From contig NZ_JARANZ010000004.1 of the NCBI RefSeq assembly GCF_029889905.1, positions 248,001 through 312,000 on the forward strand: a stretch of DNA of 64,000 nt, given 5' to 3'. The notes below the pieces were generated by a model. That model saw nothing but the letters and a program-made list of their open reading frames with translations. It ran no database searches and was not told the origin of the DNA. The position numbers and the translations under genes were made by a program. Below, piece after piece: positions 17,365 through 25,362 of this stretch; position 1 is the stretch's first letter, and every line of letters begins with the position of its first letter. The stretch comes from Chromohalobacter sp. 11-W (GTDB lineage Bacteria; Pseudomonadota; Gammaproteobacteria; Pseudomonadales; Halomonadaceae).

Positions 17365-18858
17365 ATGGCAATGGGAATTAACAAGGCCAGGTTTTGGCTA
17401 GGGCTTTTATTAGGGCTTTTATTGGTGCTGGCGACCCTCTCGCTGGGAGAGGCTTGGCTCACGTTCGCCCTGGCGTCGGCCGCGCTGGCCATGGCGGGCC
17501 TTGCCATCTGGCTGGCGTGGTGGCGCGAGCGCAAGCAGCGTCTGAAGCGCCAAGCCCTGCGCAACGACCGAGTGACCGATCTGCCGGGGCGCGTGCTCCT
17601 CGAGCGACACTTGCAACGCTTCATGGACGATGCCTACGCCGTCTCGCTTTATTATCTGGCGTTCGATGCCTTGCGCCATCTGCGCGCTCAGTTCGGGGTC
17701 GAATGCGCCGACCTGGCGGCTCAGGGCATCGCCGAGCGCCTGCGCGATACCTGCGGCGGCGTGTGTTACCCGGCGCGCCTCTCGGACGACGTCTTCGTGG
17801 TCATGGCCTCTGGCGCGCAAGATCCCCTGGCGATGGCTGCGCGTTATCAGGAAATGCTCCACGCGCCCATCGAGGTGCATGGTGTGCCGCATCGGCTCGA
17901 ACCACGCATCGGGGTTGCCGTTTCGCCCGAGCATGGCAAGACGCCCACGGCGCTGTTACAAGCCGCGCAGGATGCCGCCGACCAAGTGCTAGCCAGCGCC
18001 GGGGCCGAGCCGCAGCTATTCGAGCTCGATCTGCTCAAGACGTCCGAGCGTCGGCGTTTCCTGGCGGAGACGTTGGCCGATGCCCTGGAGCAGGAAGCTC
18101 CGTTCTTCGAGCTGTATCTACAACCTCAATACCGTCTCGCCAATCGGCAACTGGTGGGCGCCGAGGCCTTGATTCGTTGGCAGCACGACACCTTCGGCAC
18201 TATCTCGCCCGGTGAATTCATCCCGGTGGCCGAAGCCAGCCACCAGATCGTGCCGCTGGACGAAAAAGTGTTCAACACCATGCTCGCCTGGCTGGCGCGT
18301 CACGAACTGCCGCATACGCAGAGCCTGGTATGGGCGGTCAATCTGTCGATACGGCATTTCGACGACCAGCGATTCACCGATTGGCTGCTGGAACGCTGCC
18401 AGCATTACGGCGTTCCCCCACAATGCATCGAGCTCGAGGTCACCGAGCACGTCGCCACACAAGACCTTTCTCAAGTGCGCCAAATCATGCGCATCTTGCG
18501 CCTGCACGGCTTCGGGCTGGTGCTGGACGACTTCGGGGCCGGTTATACGTCGCTGCGTTTTTTAAAGGAACTGCCGTTCACCAAGGTCAAGCTCGATAAG
18601 GTCTATATCGATGCCATCGCCGAGGACGAGCGCAGCCAATTGCTGGTCAAGGGCATCATCGATCTGGCGCGGGGGCTGGGGTTGACTGTTGTCGCCGAAG
18701 GGATAGAAACTCAAGAGCAGATGGATGTCCTGCGCGGACTGGGTTGCCCCGTTGGCCAGGGCTATCTATTAGGGCGACCCAGGCCCGTCGAGTCTTTCCT
18801 GTGGCGGCTATCACAGCGCCAAGAAACGCCACTAGCGCGCTCCGCGCGCACGCACTAG
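17365..18858 (+). CDS. c-di-GMP phosphodiesterase with degenerate GGDEF and intact EAL domain
   Basis: 497 aa with two N-terminal membrane helices (about 10-28 and 33-52). The GGDEF domain (about 65-220) is degenerate: SDDVF stands where GGDEF should be. The EAL domain looks active: GAEALIRW (about 263), NLSIRHF, ELEVTEH, LDDFGAGYTSL, VKLDKVYI, EGIET and GQGYLLGRP are all present. It would hydrolyse c-di-GMP to pGpG, opposing the cyclase at 11.5 kb. AGGAGG at 17350 fixes the start. Confidence 0.93.
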   Translation: MAMGINKARFWLGLLLGLLLVLATLSLGEAWLTFALASAALAMAGLAIWLAWWRERKQRLKRQALRNDRVTDLPGRVLLERHLQRFMDDAYAVSLYYLAFDALRHLRAQFGVECADLAAQGIAERLRDTCGGVCYPARLSDDVFVVMASGAQDPLAMAARYQEMLHAPIEVHGVPHRLEPRIGVAVSPEHGKTPTALLQAAQDAADQVLASAGAEPQLFELDLLKTSERRRFLAETLADALEQEAPFFELYLQPQYRLANRQLVGAEALIRWQHDTFGTISPGEFIPVAEASHQIVPLDEKVFNTMLAWLARHELPHTQSLVWAVNLSIRHFDDQRFTDWLLERCQHYGVPPQCIELEVTEHVATQDLSQVRQIMRILRLHGFGLVLDDFGAGYTSLRFLKELPFTKVKLDKVYIDAIAEDERSQLLVKGIIDLARGLGLTVVAEGIETQEQMDVLRGLGCPVGQGYLLGRPRPVESFLWRLSQRQETPLARSARTH

Positions 18859-19124
18859 CTTCTGTACGCCAATTCGGTGAGTGCGGCGCATGGCGCATAT
18901 AGCACATAAAGAAACGTAGGGATTGAACTTCGCAGATTTGGCATCATCTATAATATCGGGCCGAGTCAACGCCAAGCGATTTAGACATCGCCTATTCAGA
19001 GCAACCGTTTTTCCGCGTTACCTATCTGTGTGACTCGTTGCCGTACGTCGAGCGTCTCCGGTACACCTGACCGAAGCCGTGTTATTACGCTTTTGAACCG
19101 CTACATCGTGATTTCAATATTTCC

Positions 19125-19391
19125 ATGAAAAACAATCGTCAAGCCTCGTCACGCCATATGGACGAGCGTGAAAAGCTCCGCAAGTTTCGTGAACTCGATG
19201 ACGCCTTCGCCACGGCTCTCCAAGAGCTCGATGGCGGCGGCGCAAGCAATGAAGATGCCGCGCCCCAAGAGCCGCCGTTCGAGGAACGCCTGCAGGCGCT
19301 GATGCAGGAGTACAACCAATCCAGCCAAAGCGTCGCCACGCTGATGCGTACCATCGTCGAGATCGGTCACGCGTCACGCGAAGCGCAGTGA
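19125..19391 (+). CDS. Short MvaT-like protein lacking the DNA-binding domain
   Basis: 88 aa. The central segment PFEERLQALMQEYNQSSQSV (about 52-71) aligns with the oligomerisation-domain end of the MvaT at 16.6 kb (FKEKLETLMKEYDKTPAAVI). The N-terminal part (DEREKLRKFRELDDAFATAL) is coiled-coil-like. The protein stops before any AT-pincer domain. It could oligomerise with MvaT and modulate it, as truncated H-NS forms do in enterics (inference). No clear ribosome-binding site; a second ATG at 19158 is possible. Confidence 0.6.
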   Translation: MKNNRQASSRHMDEREKLRKFRELDDAFATALQELDGGGASNEDAAPQEPPFEERLQALMQEYNQSSQSVATLMRTIVEIGHASREAQ

Positions 19392-19616
19392 CATATCGCT
19401 CGGGGCGCGCCACTGGCGCGCTGAGAAGATACGACGAGAAAGTGTTGACAGCGCTCCGGCAAAGGTCCAAGCTTAGCTCAGTAGGTTAGCAAGTGGCATA
19501 CCGTCAGTAGTAATCGATGTCTTCGAGAGCCTGGTGTATCGCTTATTTGTTTTACCCACTGCAACTCGGGTAATACCCGGCAATTGAAAGCGCAATGCGT
19601 GTAAAGGATATCGAAA
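19392..19616 (+). promoter_or_regulatory. Leader and promoter region of the cold-shock gene
   Basis: 225 bp with TTGACA at 19445-19450 and a small hairpin (CGGG-TAATA-CCCG) near 19567-19579. A long structured 5' UTR is usual for cspA-type genes, where it acts as an RNA thermosensor; here this is inference. Confidence 0.4.
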
Positions 19617-19820
19617 ATGGCAACTGGTACAGTTAAGTGGTTCAACGACGCTAAAGGTTTCGGCTTTATTTCTCCGGACGATGGCGGCGACGACCTCTTT
19701 GCCCACTTCTCCGAAATTCAGGCTGAAGGCTTCAAATCTCTGCAGGACGGTCAAAAGGTTTCCTTTGACGTCACTCAGGGCAAGAAAGGCCTTCAGGCGT
19801 CTAACATCAAGCCCGAGTAA
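19617..19820 (+). CDS. cspA: Cold-shock protein, CspA family
   Basis: 67-aa single CSD domain RNA chaperone. RNP1 is KGFGFISP (about 13-20) and RNP2 [10 protein letters not shown] (about 25-34). AAAGGA at 19602 precedes the start. A terminator follows directly. The paralogue (A, D, E) cannot be told from the sequence. Confidence 0.95.
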   Translation: MATGTVKWFNDAKGFGFISPDDGGDDLFAHFSEIQAEGFKSLQDGQKVSFDVTQGKKGLQASNIKPE

Positions 19821-19860
19821 CTTCGCGTTTGATTCGAAGCCGCAAGGCTTCGCATAACAG

Positions 19861-19884
19861 GGCCCGCTTCGGCGGGCCTTGTTG
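19861..19884 (+). terminator. Rho-independent terminator of the cold-shock gene
   Basis: GGCCCGC-TTCG-GCGGGCC, a stable tetraloop hairpin followed by TTGTT. Confidence 0.88.
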
Positions 19885-19903
19885 CGTTTGGGGTAGCAGT
19901 TGA

Positions 19904-20569
19904 TCAACGGTCGCTCGGCAGTGAGTCCAGCCATTGGCGTATACGATGTTGATGCCAGCGGCGCGAGACCCGATGGGTGTCGAACGTAGTGGGCACGATC
20001 AAGCAATCATTATTTTTCTCGTTGGGGTCGAGCTCGCTCTTCTCAAGCATGAAACACCGGTACGCGCCGACTGGGCGGTCTTCGCTGCCATAGATCGCGA
20101 TCAGCCGGATCTCCAGCATCCTCAGCTTTTCATCTTCTAGCGTCAGCGTGTTTCGGTCGATATCAAGCTCGTGCCCTTCGGCGATATGATCGATGATCTC
20201 TCTGAATGAGCACACCTGATGATAATCGCCGGAATCCAGAGGTCCCTGGCGGGTGGCATGCTGCTCGCTACTCCCTTGCTCGCTGTTGTCTGATCGGGTG
20301 TAATCAGTCAGGTCGCAGGTATATTCACCCCTGGACGTGTGCAATACCCCCATGACATTCGAGACGAAGATCGCCTCCGAACTCATGTTGCTGATCAGAC
20401 ACATACCGTCCGGCGACTTGCTGCGCCCGCGATTGATGATGATGCGCGGCCGGCGCTGACGTGCAAAGCCCAGGTAAAGAAGCTGCGCGTAGAATAGCCA
20501 TACGCCCAGGGTGCAGAAACTCGCGACCGCGCTCAGCGCGCCGCTGTTATTGTTGAGCCATTCAAGCAT
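19904..20569 (-). CDS. Hypothetical single-pass membrane protein
   Basis: 221 aa, not recognised. One N-terminal membrane helix (ASFCTLGVWLFYAQLLYLGF, about 16-35) is followed by a basic stretch (ARQRRPRIIINRGRSK) and a soluble domain with SSEAIFVSNVMG. Start supported by AAGGAG upstream. Convergent with the cold-shock gene; no operon partner. Confidence 0.65.
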   Translation of the reverse strand: MLEWLNNNSGALSAVASFCTLGVWLFYAQLLYLGFARQRRPRIIINRGRSKSPDGMCLISNMSSEAIFVSNVMGVLHTSRGEYTCDLTDYTRSDNSEQGSSEQHATRQGPLDSGDYHQVCSFREIIDHIAEGHELDIDRNTLTLEDEKLRMLEIRLIAIYGSEDRPVGAYRCFMLEKSELDPNEKNNDCLIVPTTFDTHRVSRRWHQHRIRQWLDSLPSDR

Positions 20570-20819
20570 TCCTTGCTCTCCTTGTAAGTGCTAAGTAAAC
20601 GTTATTGTTTGGAAAAGAAAAACGCTACCTGACAAGTATCGTCCGGCAGCGTTGACTGTGCGACTTTAGCAAAAGCTGTGAAGCGTGCGGCGCGAAGGAC
20701 GCGGTGCATTACACCTATTGCGTGGGCCATGTAGCTTGATATGTCATAAACTCAGTTTCAATAACAATTGTTAAACACGGCACATGAACCCTGTCGCTGT
20801 AGAAGGTTGATATAAAACA

Positions 20820-21944
20820 ATGAACACAGCGTTTGCCTTCAATCTGCGCGAGGTTAACGGGGCGCTGGGCGATCTCGGCACCTTGCTGCCGCTGATGCTG
20901 GGGAGTATCGCCATCGGCGGGCTAGCGCCCGTTCCGGTGGTGCTGGGGTTTGCCATCTTCTATCTGGGCACGGCATTTTACTATCGCCTGCCGATCCCCG
21001 TGCAGCCCATGAAGGCCGTGGCAGCCGTCATATTGACGGCAGGCATGTCGCCGCTGGAACTGGCCATCGCCGGGGCAACGATCGGTGTGGTGTTATTGAT
21101 CCTGGGGCTGACCGGCTGGATCGCGCGCCTCAACCGCTTGATCCCGCAATCCGTATTGACCGGTCTGCAACTGGGGCTGGGGGCGTTGTTGGCCTTGACC
21201 AGCCTCACGCTAATGGCCGAGCAAGCCTGGCTAGGCATCGCTACGCTCAGCGTGCTGCTGGTGGCAATGCGCTTTCCGCGCTGGCCTTCCGTGGTGCTGG
21301 CGTTATTGACGGCCTGGGGGCTAGGGCATTTTCAGGCTGCGAGCGCGCCGCTCATCGACACCGGCACCACGTGGTTTCCCGCGCTGGCGAGCTGGCCGGA
21401 TATGCAAAGCATCGAACGCGCCATGTCGATGCTGGTGTTGCCGCAACTCTCGTTGACCGTCACCAACGCCATCGTCTTGACCACGCTCGTCGCCGGCGAC
21501 TACTTCGGTGAGCGCGCCGCGCATGTCACGCCGGCGCGCTTGTCGGTTTCCACCGGGCTGGCGAATCTCGTCTTCGCCCCGATGGGTGCCTTGCCGATGT
21601 GTCACGGCGCCGGGGGCTTGGCCGCGCATTACCGCTTCGGCGCACGCACCGGCACCGCGCCGCTACTACTGGGAAGCTTGTTGCTGGCCATGGCATGTTT
21701 ACCACCGCAATGGGGGCTGGGGCTGCTTGCCGGTATTCCTAGCGCCGGGCTCGGTGCCTTGCTACTCGTTGCCGCTTGGCAACTGGCCATCACCAAGCGG
21801 TTGTTCGATAGCAAGCCCTCGTGCTGGCTGGTAATCGCCGCGACCGCCGTGATCACGCTCGCGCTCGATCCTTTCTGGGGGCTGGTCGCCGGTGGCATCG
21901 CCGAATGGGCGCGAATTAGCTGGCGTCGCCGCCATCACGCTTGA
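20820..21944 (+). CDS. Putative molybdate/sulfate transporter (MOT1/SulP-like)
   Basis: 374-aa, about 10-11 transmembrane segments. The N-terminal NGALGDLGTLLPLML and PIPVQPMKAVAAV (about 58-70), and later GALPMCHGAGGLAAHYRFGARTG in part, are hallmarks of the MOT1 group of molybdate transporters. Whether it carries molybdate or sulfate cannot be decided here. Its last codons lie in a 69-bp repeat shared with the 3' end of the convergent CNNM-type gene. Confidence 0.82.
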   Translation: MNTAFAFNLREVNGALGDLGTLLPLMLGSIAIGGLAPVPVVLGFAIFYLGTAFYYRLPIPVQPMKAVAAVILTAGMSPLELAIAGATIGVVLLILGLTGWIARLNRLIPQSVLTGLQLGLGALLALTSLTLMAEQAWLGIATLSVLLVAMRFPRWPSVVLALLTAWGLGHFQAASAPLIDTGTTWFPALASWPDMQSIERAMSMLVLPQLSLTVTNAIVLTTLVAGDYFGERAAHVTPARLSVSTGLANLVFAPMGALPMCHGAGGLAAHYRFGARTGTAPLLLGSLLLAMACLPPQWGLGLLAGIPSAGLGALLLVAAWQLAITKRLFDSKPSCWLVIAATAVITLALDPFWGLVAGGIAEWARISWRRRHHA

Positions 21945-21994
21945 GGCGTTTCACCCAGCGCTGCTTGGCGTACTTGCGCAGGTTCTCGACGTTG
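21926..21994. repeat. 69-bp direct repeat, copy A (duplicated 3' end of the CNNM-type gene)
   Basis: Matches 22651-22719 at 68 of 69 positions. On the minus strand it still encodes ENLRKYAKQRWVKRLKRDGG, the C-terminus of the CBS protein, ending in its own TAA at 21917-21919. It overlaps the end of the molybdate transporter gene. Together with copy B it brackets the dinJ-yafQ module. Confidence 0.9.
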
Positions 21995-22025
21995 GGGAAG
22001 GCCTTAGGCACTTTGCGGACTATGC

Positions 22026-22298
22026 CTAGTCTTGGAAAAGGTCGGAATGACTGCCGGTACGTGCCAAATGCCACTCATCGCCCACGACGCAATACAGCAA
22101 TAACCAGTCTGGTTCGATGTGGGCGTCCCGGTAGCCATTCCAGTTTCCCCGCAGCGGATGATCTTGGTATTCCTCAGGCAATGGAGCCTGCGCGACGAGT
22201 AGGGCGAGCAGGCTCTTCAGTTTTGTTGTGTCCTTGCCACGCTTAACGGCGCGCTTCACATCCCGTTTGAATTGGCTGGAGCGAACAGGTGTCAGCAT
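22026..22298 (-). CDS. yafQ: YafQ-family mRNA interferase toxin
   Basis: 90-aa RelE-superfamily ribosome-dependent endoribonuclease. HPLRGNWNGYRDAHIEPDWL (about 47-66) and RTGSHSDLF (about 80-88) contain the catalytic His residues and the YafQ signature. Its ATG overlaps the antitoxin stop (TGATG). Partner of the upstream DinJ-like antitoxin. Confidence 0.93.
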   Translation of the reverse strand: MLTPVRSSQFKRDVKRAVKRGKDTTKLKSLLALLVAQAPLPEEYQDHPLRGNWNGYRDAHIEPDWLLLYCVVGDEWHLARTGSHSDLFQD

Positions 22299-22555
22299 CA
22301 GACACCCAAATCATCGAATAGAGCGTCAGCACTATCGAAGCGTTTTCCCTTTCCGGCTTCTAGCTCATTCATCGCCGTTGTAGTGGTCGTATTCGGCACT
22401 TGAACGGCGAAGGGCAAACGTTTTTCGTCAGCGACTCGCAGCATCAACAAGCGGATGGCATCGGAAACCGACAGTCCCATCGCTTCCAGCGCCGCAGTGG
22501 CGCGCTCTTTGGTTTCGCTGTCGATACGAGCACGGACGACAGTATCGGCGCTCAT
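22298..22555 (-). CDS. dinJ: DinJ/RelB-family antitoxin
   Basis: 85-aa ribbon-helix-helix antitoxin. VRARIDSETKERATAALEAM and GLSVSDAIRLLMLRVADEKR are the DinJ RHH core; the C-terminus (GKRFDSADALFDDLG) wraps the toxin. Start at 22555 is fixed by AGGAGG; the upstream extension of the frame has none. Autoregulates its operon via an inverted repeat at 22571-22591 (inference). Confidence 0.93.
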   Translation of the reverse strand: MSADTVVRARIDSETKERATAALEAMGLSVSDAIRLLMLRVADEKRLPFAVQVPNTTTTTAMNELEAGKGKRFDSADALFDDLGV

Positions 22556-22570
22556 GGCATTGCCTCCTTT

Positions 22571-22591
22571 TGTAGCTACATGGTGACTACA
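22571..22591. promoter_or_regulatory. Candidate operator of dinJ-yafQ
   Basis: TGTAG-N11-CTACA inverted repeat, 16 bp upstream of the dinJ start and next to a TATACT-like element (minus strand). Confidence 0.5.
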
Positions 22592-22640
22592 GTATAGCCG
22601 ATATAATCGGTAGCAGCTATTCATCAACCTGACGCTTGCA

Positions 22641-23669
22641 TCATGGCGTATCGCCGCCATCACGCTTGAGGCGTTTCACCCAGCGCTGCTTGGCATACTT
22701 GCGCAGGTTCTCGACGTTGTCCGTCTCATCGACGATATCCTGGCCAAGAATCGTCTCGATCACGTCTTCCATAGTGATCAAACCCACCCAGGTGCCGTGT
22801 TCGTCGTACACCACGCGCATGTGGCCGTGATCCTTGAGCATCGCGGTGAAGACATGCTCCACGTTATCCGTCTCGTGCAGCGCCTCGATGGGGTGCATCA
22901 GCGCCTTCATGGTCTGCTCATCTTCGGCGTGATAAGTATCTGCCTTGTGGATATAGCCAATCGCCTGCTCGCCGCCGTCCATCACCGGAAAGCGCGTGAA
23001 CTGCATCTTGCCGTACTGCGCATCGAATTCCGCCACGCTGAGATCCGGCGTCACCGCCACGCACACCGTGCGCGGCGTCATCACGCTCTTCACCCGAATC
23101 TCATGCAGATTGAGGATATTGACGATGGCGCGCGTCTCGTCGCTATCCAGCGCCTTCTCATCCAGGCCGATGCGCGCCAGCGCCTTGATCTCCCCGCGCA
23201 TGTCGACATCGTTCTGCGTGCTGCCGATACGATTGGTGATCCGCTCGGAGAGCCAGATGAACGGCGTCAGCAGTACGATCATCACCCGTAGAATCGGCGG
23301 CAGCAGCGGGGCGAGGGCCCGCCAATGGCTCGCGCCGATGGTTTTGGGGATGATCTCCGAGACGACCAGAATCGCCAGCGTCATCAGCGCCGAGGCAATC
23401 GCCACGTGCGCATCGCCGAACACCACCGCGACCTGCGCGCCCACACCCGTCGCGCCCACGGTATGCGCGATGGTATTAAGCGTGAGAATCGCCGCGAGCG
23501 GCCTATCGATGTTGGACTTCAGCTTGGAAAGCGAGGCATGCAGCTTCGGGCGATCATCCTTCAACTGCGCGATATAGCTCGGCGTGAGTGACAGCAACGC
23601 CGCCTCGAGAATGGAACACAGAAACGAAAACCCGATGGAAAGCAGGGCAAAGGCCGCAAGGAGGACCAT
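22641..23669 (-). CDS. CNNM/HlyC-CorC family membrane protein with CBS domains
   Basis: 342 aa. The N-terminal DUF21 (CNNM) transmembrane domain (about 1-150; SILEAALLSLTPSYIAQL, ILVVSEIIPKTIGA) is followed by a CBS pair (about 185-315; MTPRTVCVAVTPD, GLITMEDVIETILGQDIVDE). Family members are linked to Mg2+/Co2+ transport. No C-terminal CorC_HlyC domain. Its 3' end is the second copy of a 69-bp repeat, so the C-terminus was probably remade when dinJ-yafQ was inserted (GGDTP instead of GGDAS in copy A). Confidence 0.9.
   Translation of the reverse strand: MVLLAAFALLSIGFSFLCSILEAALLSLTPSYIAQLKDDRPKLHASLSKLKSNIDRPLAAILTLNTIAHTVGATGVGAQVAVVFGDAHVAIASALMTLAILVVSEIIPKTIGASHWRALAPLLPPILRVMIVLLTPFIWLSERITNRIGSTQNDVDMRGEIKALARIGLDEKALDSDETRAIVNILNLHEIRVKSVMTPRTVCVAVTPDLSVAEFDAQYGKMQFTRFPVMDGGEQAIGYIHKADTYHAEDEQTMKALMHPIEALHETDNVEHVFTAMLKDHGHMRVVYDEHGTWVGLITMEDVIETILGQDIVDETDNVENLRKYAKQRWVKRLKRDGGDTP
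22651..22719. repeat. 69-bp direct repeat, copy B
   Basis: Second copy of 21926-21994 with one mismatch, inside the 3' end of the CNNM-type gene. The intervening 656 bp carry only dinJ-yafQ and its operator. Confidence 0.9.
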
Positions 23670-23847
23670 GAAGACTCTTGGTTGAGAATGGAGCGAGTAT
23701 TTATCCAGTCCCTAAGAAGACTGTCAATCCATGCGTGAGGCGTTTTTCGACGGAGGGTGGCGGGGTGGGTGTAGCGTGCCTTATCTATCGCGTTTTCCTT
23801 GTCAAAATTATTTATTGGGGGTACGTTAAAGAAAGAAGGATAATCCA

Positions 23848-23901
23848 ATGAGGTATGCCAATGATCGCGAAAAAAGACGATTCAAAGACTACTTGGATTG
23901 A
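23848..23901 (+). pseudogene. Probable BrnT toxin C-terminal relic
   Basis: A 17-codon frame starting at an ATG with a good GAAGGA site (23835-23840) encodes RYANDREKRRFKDYLD, resembling the C-terminal Arg/Ala/Asn-REK-Tyr ending of BrnT toxins. It overlaps the brnA start, as the 3' end of brnT commonly does. Reading it as a relic is inference. Confidence 0.4.
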
Positions 23902-24154
23902 TCCTGATGATGCTCCAGAGCTCGACGACGATTGGTTTGAGGGAGCTTATCAGTACGAGGATGACAAGCTGGTCAAGCGTGGCCGTGGGCGACCGCCTTT
24001 GGCGCGCAAGAAGATGCCGGTAAAGGTGCGGTATGACCAAGACGTCATCGACGCCTTCCGGGAATCTGGCCCTGGCTGGCAAACGCGCATGAATGAAGCC
24101 CTTCGCCAGTTTCTGGCCGAGCATGACATCAACGAGCTGGATAGGCGACAGTGA
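23861..24154 (+). CDS. brnA: BrnA-family antitoxin, without a complete BrnT
   Basis: 97 aa. The acidic N-terminus (WIDPDDAPELDDDWFEGA) and the C-terminal GRPPLARKKMPVKVRYDQDV and PGWQTRMNEALRQFL are the BrnA signature (toxin-binding part followed by RHH DNA-binding fold). BrnA normally follows brnT; here only a possible 17-codon remnant lies upstream. An alternative ATG is at 23855. Confidence 0.85.
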   Translation: MIAKKDDSKTTWIDPDDAPELDDDWFEGAYQYEDDKLVKRGRGRPPLARKKMPVKVRYDQDVIDAFRESGPGWQTRMNEALRQFLAEHDINELDRRQ

Positions 24155-24163
24155 TTGGCGTAA

Positions 24164-24262
24164 GACAGCTTGGTGACGGCGTGCTGGGCCAGCTATCAAG
24201 CCGATCAGGGGATCGCCCATGACGACATGCGTGCGCTTTTTGATCGGTCGAGTGAGTTGTGA
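24164..24262 (+). pseudogene. C-terminal fragment of an antitoxin gene upstream of relE
   Basis: The frame encodes ASYQADQGIAHDDMRALFDR (about 24191-24250) and ends in TGA overlapping the GTG of the RelE-like toxin. This acidic ending with an HDDM turn looks like the toxin-binding tail of a RelB/Phd-type antitoxin. The N-terminal DNA-binding part is missing; a stop codon lies 27 bp upstream. Confidence 0.5.
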
Positions 24263-24546
24263 CTTGGCGTGTTTTCTACCACCCAGACGTACAGCAAGAC
24301 CTGACGCGACTGGGCTCGGCCGCTGCAACACGTAGGCTGGATGTCATTGAAGCGCGAATCCGCGATGGCGAGCCTGACAAGCTCGGGAAGCCACCTCGAG
24401 GGACGCTAGCCGGTTGCCGGCAAATTCGTACTGGCAATACGCGGATCGTGTACAAGGTGGATGGAGAGGCCCTCCAGGTTTTGCTCGTGGCGGTGGGCAC
24501 GCGACGAGATGAAGAAGTTTATAAACTCGCTGATCGACGGGTTTGA
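24259..24546 (+). CDS. relE: RelE/ParE-family toxin
   Basis: 95 aa. RVFYHPDVQQDLTRLG at the N-terminus, GCRQIRTGNTRIVYKVDG (about 54-71) and AVGTRRDEEVYKLADRR at the end are typical of RelE endoribonucleases. GTG start overlapping the end of a truncated antitoxin frame. With its antitoxin apparently broken, the toxin may be inactive, silent, or neutralised by another module. Confidence 0.85.
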   Translation: MTWRVFYHPDVQQDLTRLGSAAATRRLDVIEARIRDGEPDKLGKPPRGTLAGCRQIRTGNTRIVYKVDGEALQVLLVAVGTRRDEEVYKLADRRV

Positions 24547-24596
24547 TATCCTCCCCGCCTAGCAACCATACCCGTCTGTAATTGTTTTGAAGTTGT

Positions 24597-24636
24597 ATTG
24601 TCGGCACTCGATATTAGCGTGACGGAGCTGGCATAA
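24597..24636 (+). pseudogene. HigA-like antitoxin fragment
   Basis: A 12-codon stretch reads LSALDISVTELA then stop. It matches LPALDISVTEMA in the HigA at 32.3-32.6 kb, the helix before the recognition helix. Only a fossil of a second higA. Confidence 0.5.
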
Positions 24637-24737
24637 AGCAGTTTGGCCTCATTGCTTCCATCGACAGTCACGCCTAAGCGATCTATGGTAGTTAGAGGTA
24701 TTACCTATTGCTACAAGCTTTAACCACGGAGGCTGAC

Positions 24738-25016
24738 ATGGCGACCCCGACATCCATCAAGCTCGACGACGACTTGAAAGGCAGGGTGCAGCACTTGGCC
24801 GATGCGCGCCGACGCTCACCGCACTGGCTCATGCGTGAGGCCATCGAGCAGTATGTAGTGCGTGAGGAAGGCCGGGAAGCCTTCAAGCAAGATGCGCTCC
24901 GGGCTTGGGAGGACTACCAAGCAACGGGCCTGCACGCGACTGCAGGCGAAGTAGAGAAGTGGCTGAATAGCTGGGGAACGGATCACGAGGAGTCCGCTCC
25001 CACATGCCACAAGTGA
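24738..25016 (+). CDS. CopG/ParD-type ribbon-helix-helix antitoxin
   Basis: 92 aa. TSIKLDDDLKGRVQHLADAR and HWLMREAIEQYVVREE form the RHH fold; the C-terminal half (ATAGEVEKWLNSWGTD) is the toxin-binding tail. CGGAGG upstream fixes the start at 24738, ten codons inside the longest frame. Overlaps the ParE-like toxin gene by 13 bp. Confidence 0.88.
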   Translation: MATPTSIKLDDDLKGRVQHLADARRRSPHWLMREAIEQYVVREEGREAFKQDALRAWEDYQATGLHATAGEVEKWLNSWGTDHEESAPTCHK

Positions 25017-25294
25017 TCTTCGCCCCTGCAGCGATCAGAGACCTCGAGCGGCTGCGTGAATTCTTGCGACCGAAGAACCCCGCAGCGGCCGAGCGAGCTG
25101 CTCAGGCTATCCTGCAAGGCGTCCAGGCACTCGGAGAAAATCCCCATATCGGACGCCCAATCGACGACCTGCCAGAAGCCTATCGGGATTGGCTGATTGA
25201 CTTCGGTGATAGCGGCTATATCGCCCGGTACCTTGTCGATACTAACACCGTGGTGGTGTTGGCCATCCGCCAACAGAAAGAAGCGAGCTTCTAG
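25004..25294 (+). CDS. parE: ParE/RelE-family toxin
   Basis: 96 aa. VIFAPAAIRDLERLREFLR, the GRPIDDLPEAYRDWLIDFG middle and VLAIRQQKEASF at the end fit the ParE branch. Overlap with the RHH antitoxin gene shows a complete TA module. Gyrase inhibition or RNA cleavage cannot be told apart from sequence alone. Confidence 0.88.
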   Translation: MPQVIFAPAAIRDLERLREFLRPKNPAAAERAAQAILQGVQALGENPHIGRPIDDLPEAYRDWLIDFGDSGYIARYLVDTNTVVVLAIRQQKEASF

Positions 25295-25362
25295 CTGAGC
25301 CGTTCAGTCACCATGCCCATTAGCAATAGCCTCAACCCGATATTCCGGATACCCGAATCAAG

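Noticed and set aside
19473-19530. tRNA-like stretch with GCTCAGTAGGTTAGC
   Set aside because: Only the D-arm text matches; acceptor, anticodon and T-stems do not pair, so it is a chance match in the cold-shock leader.
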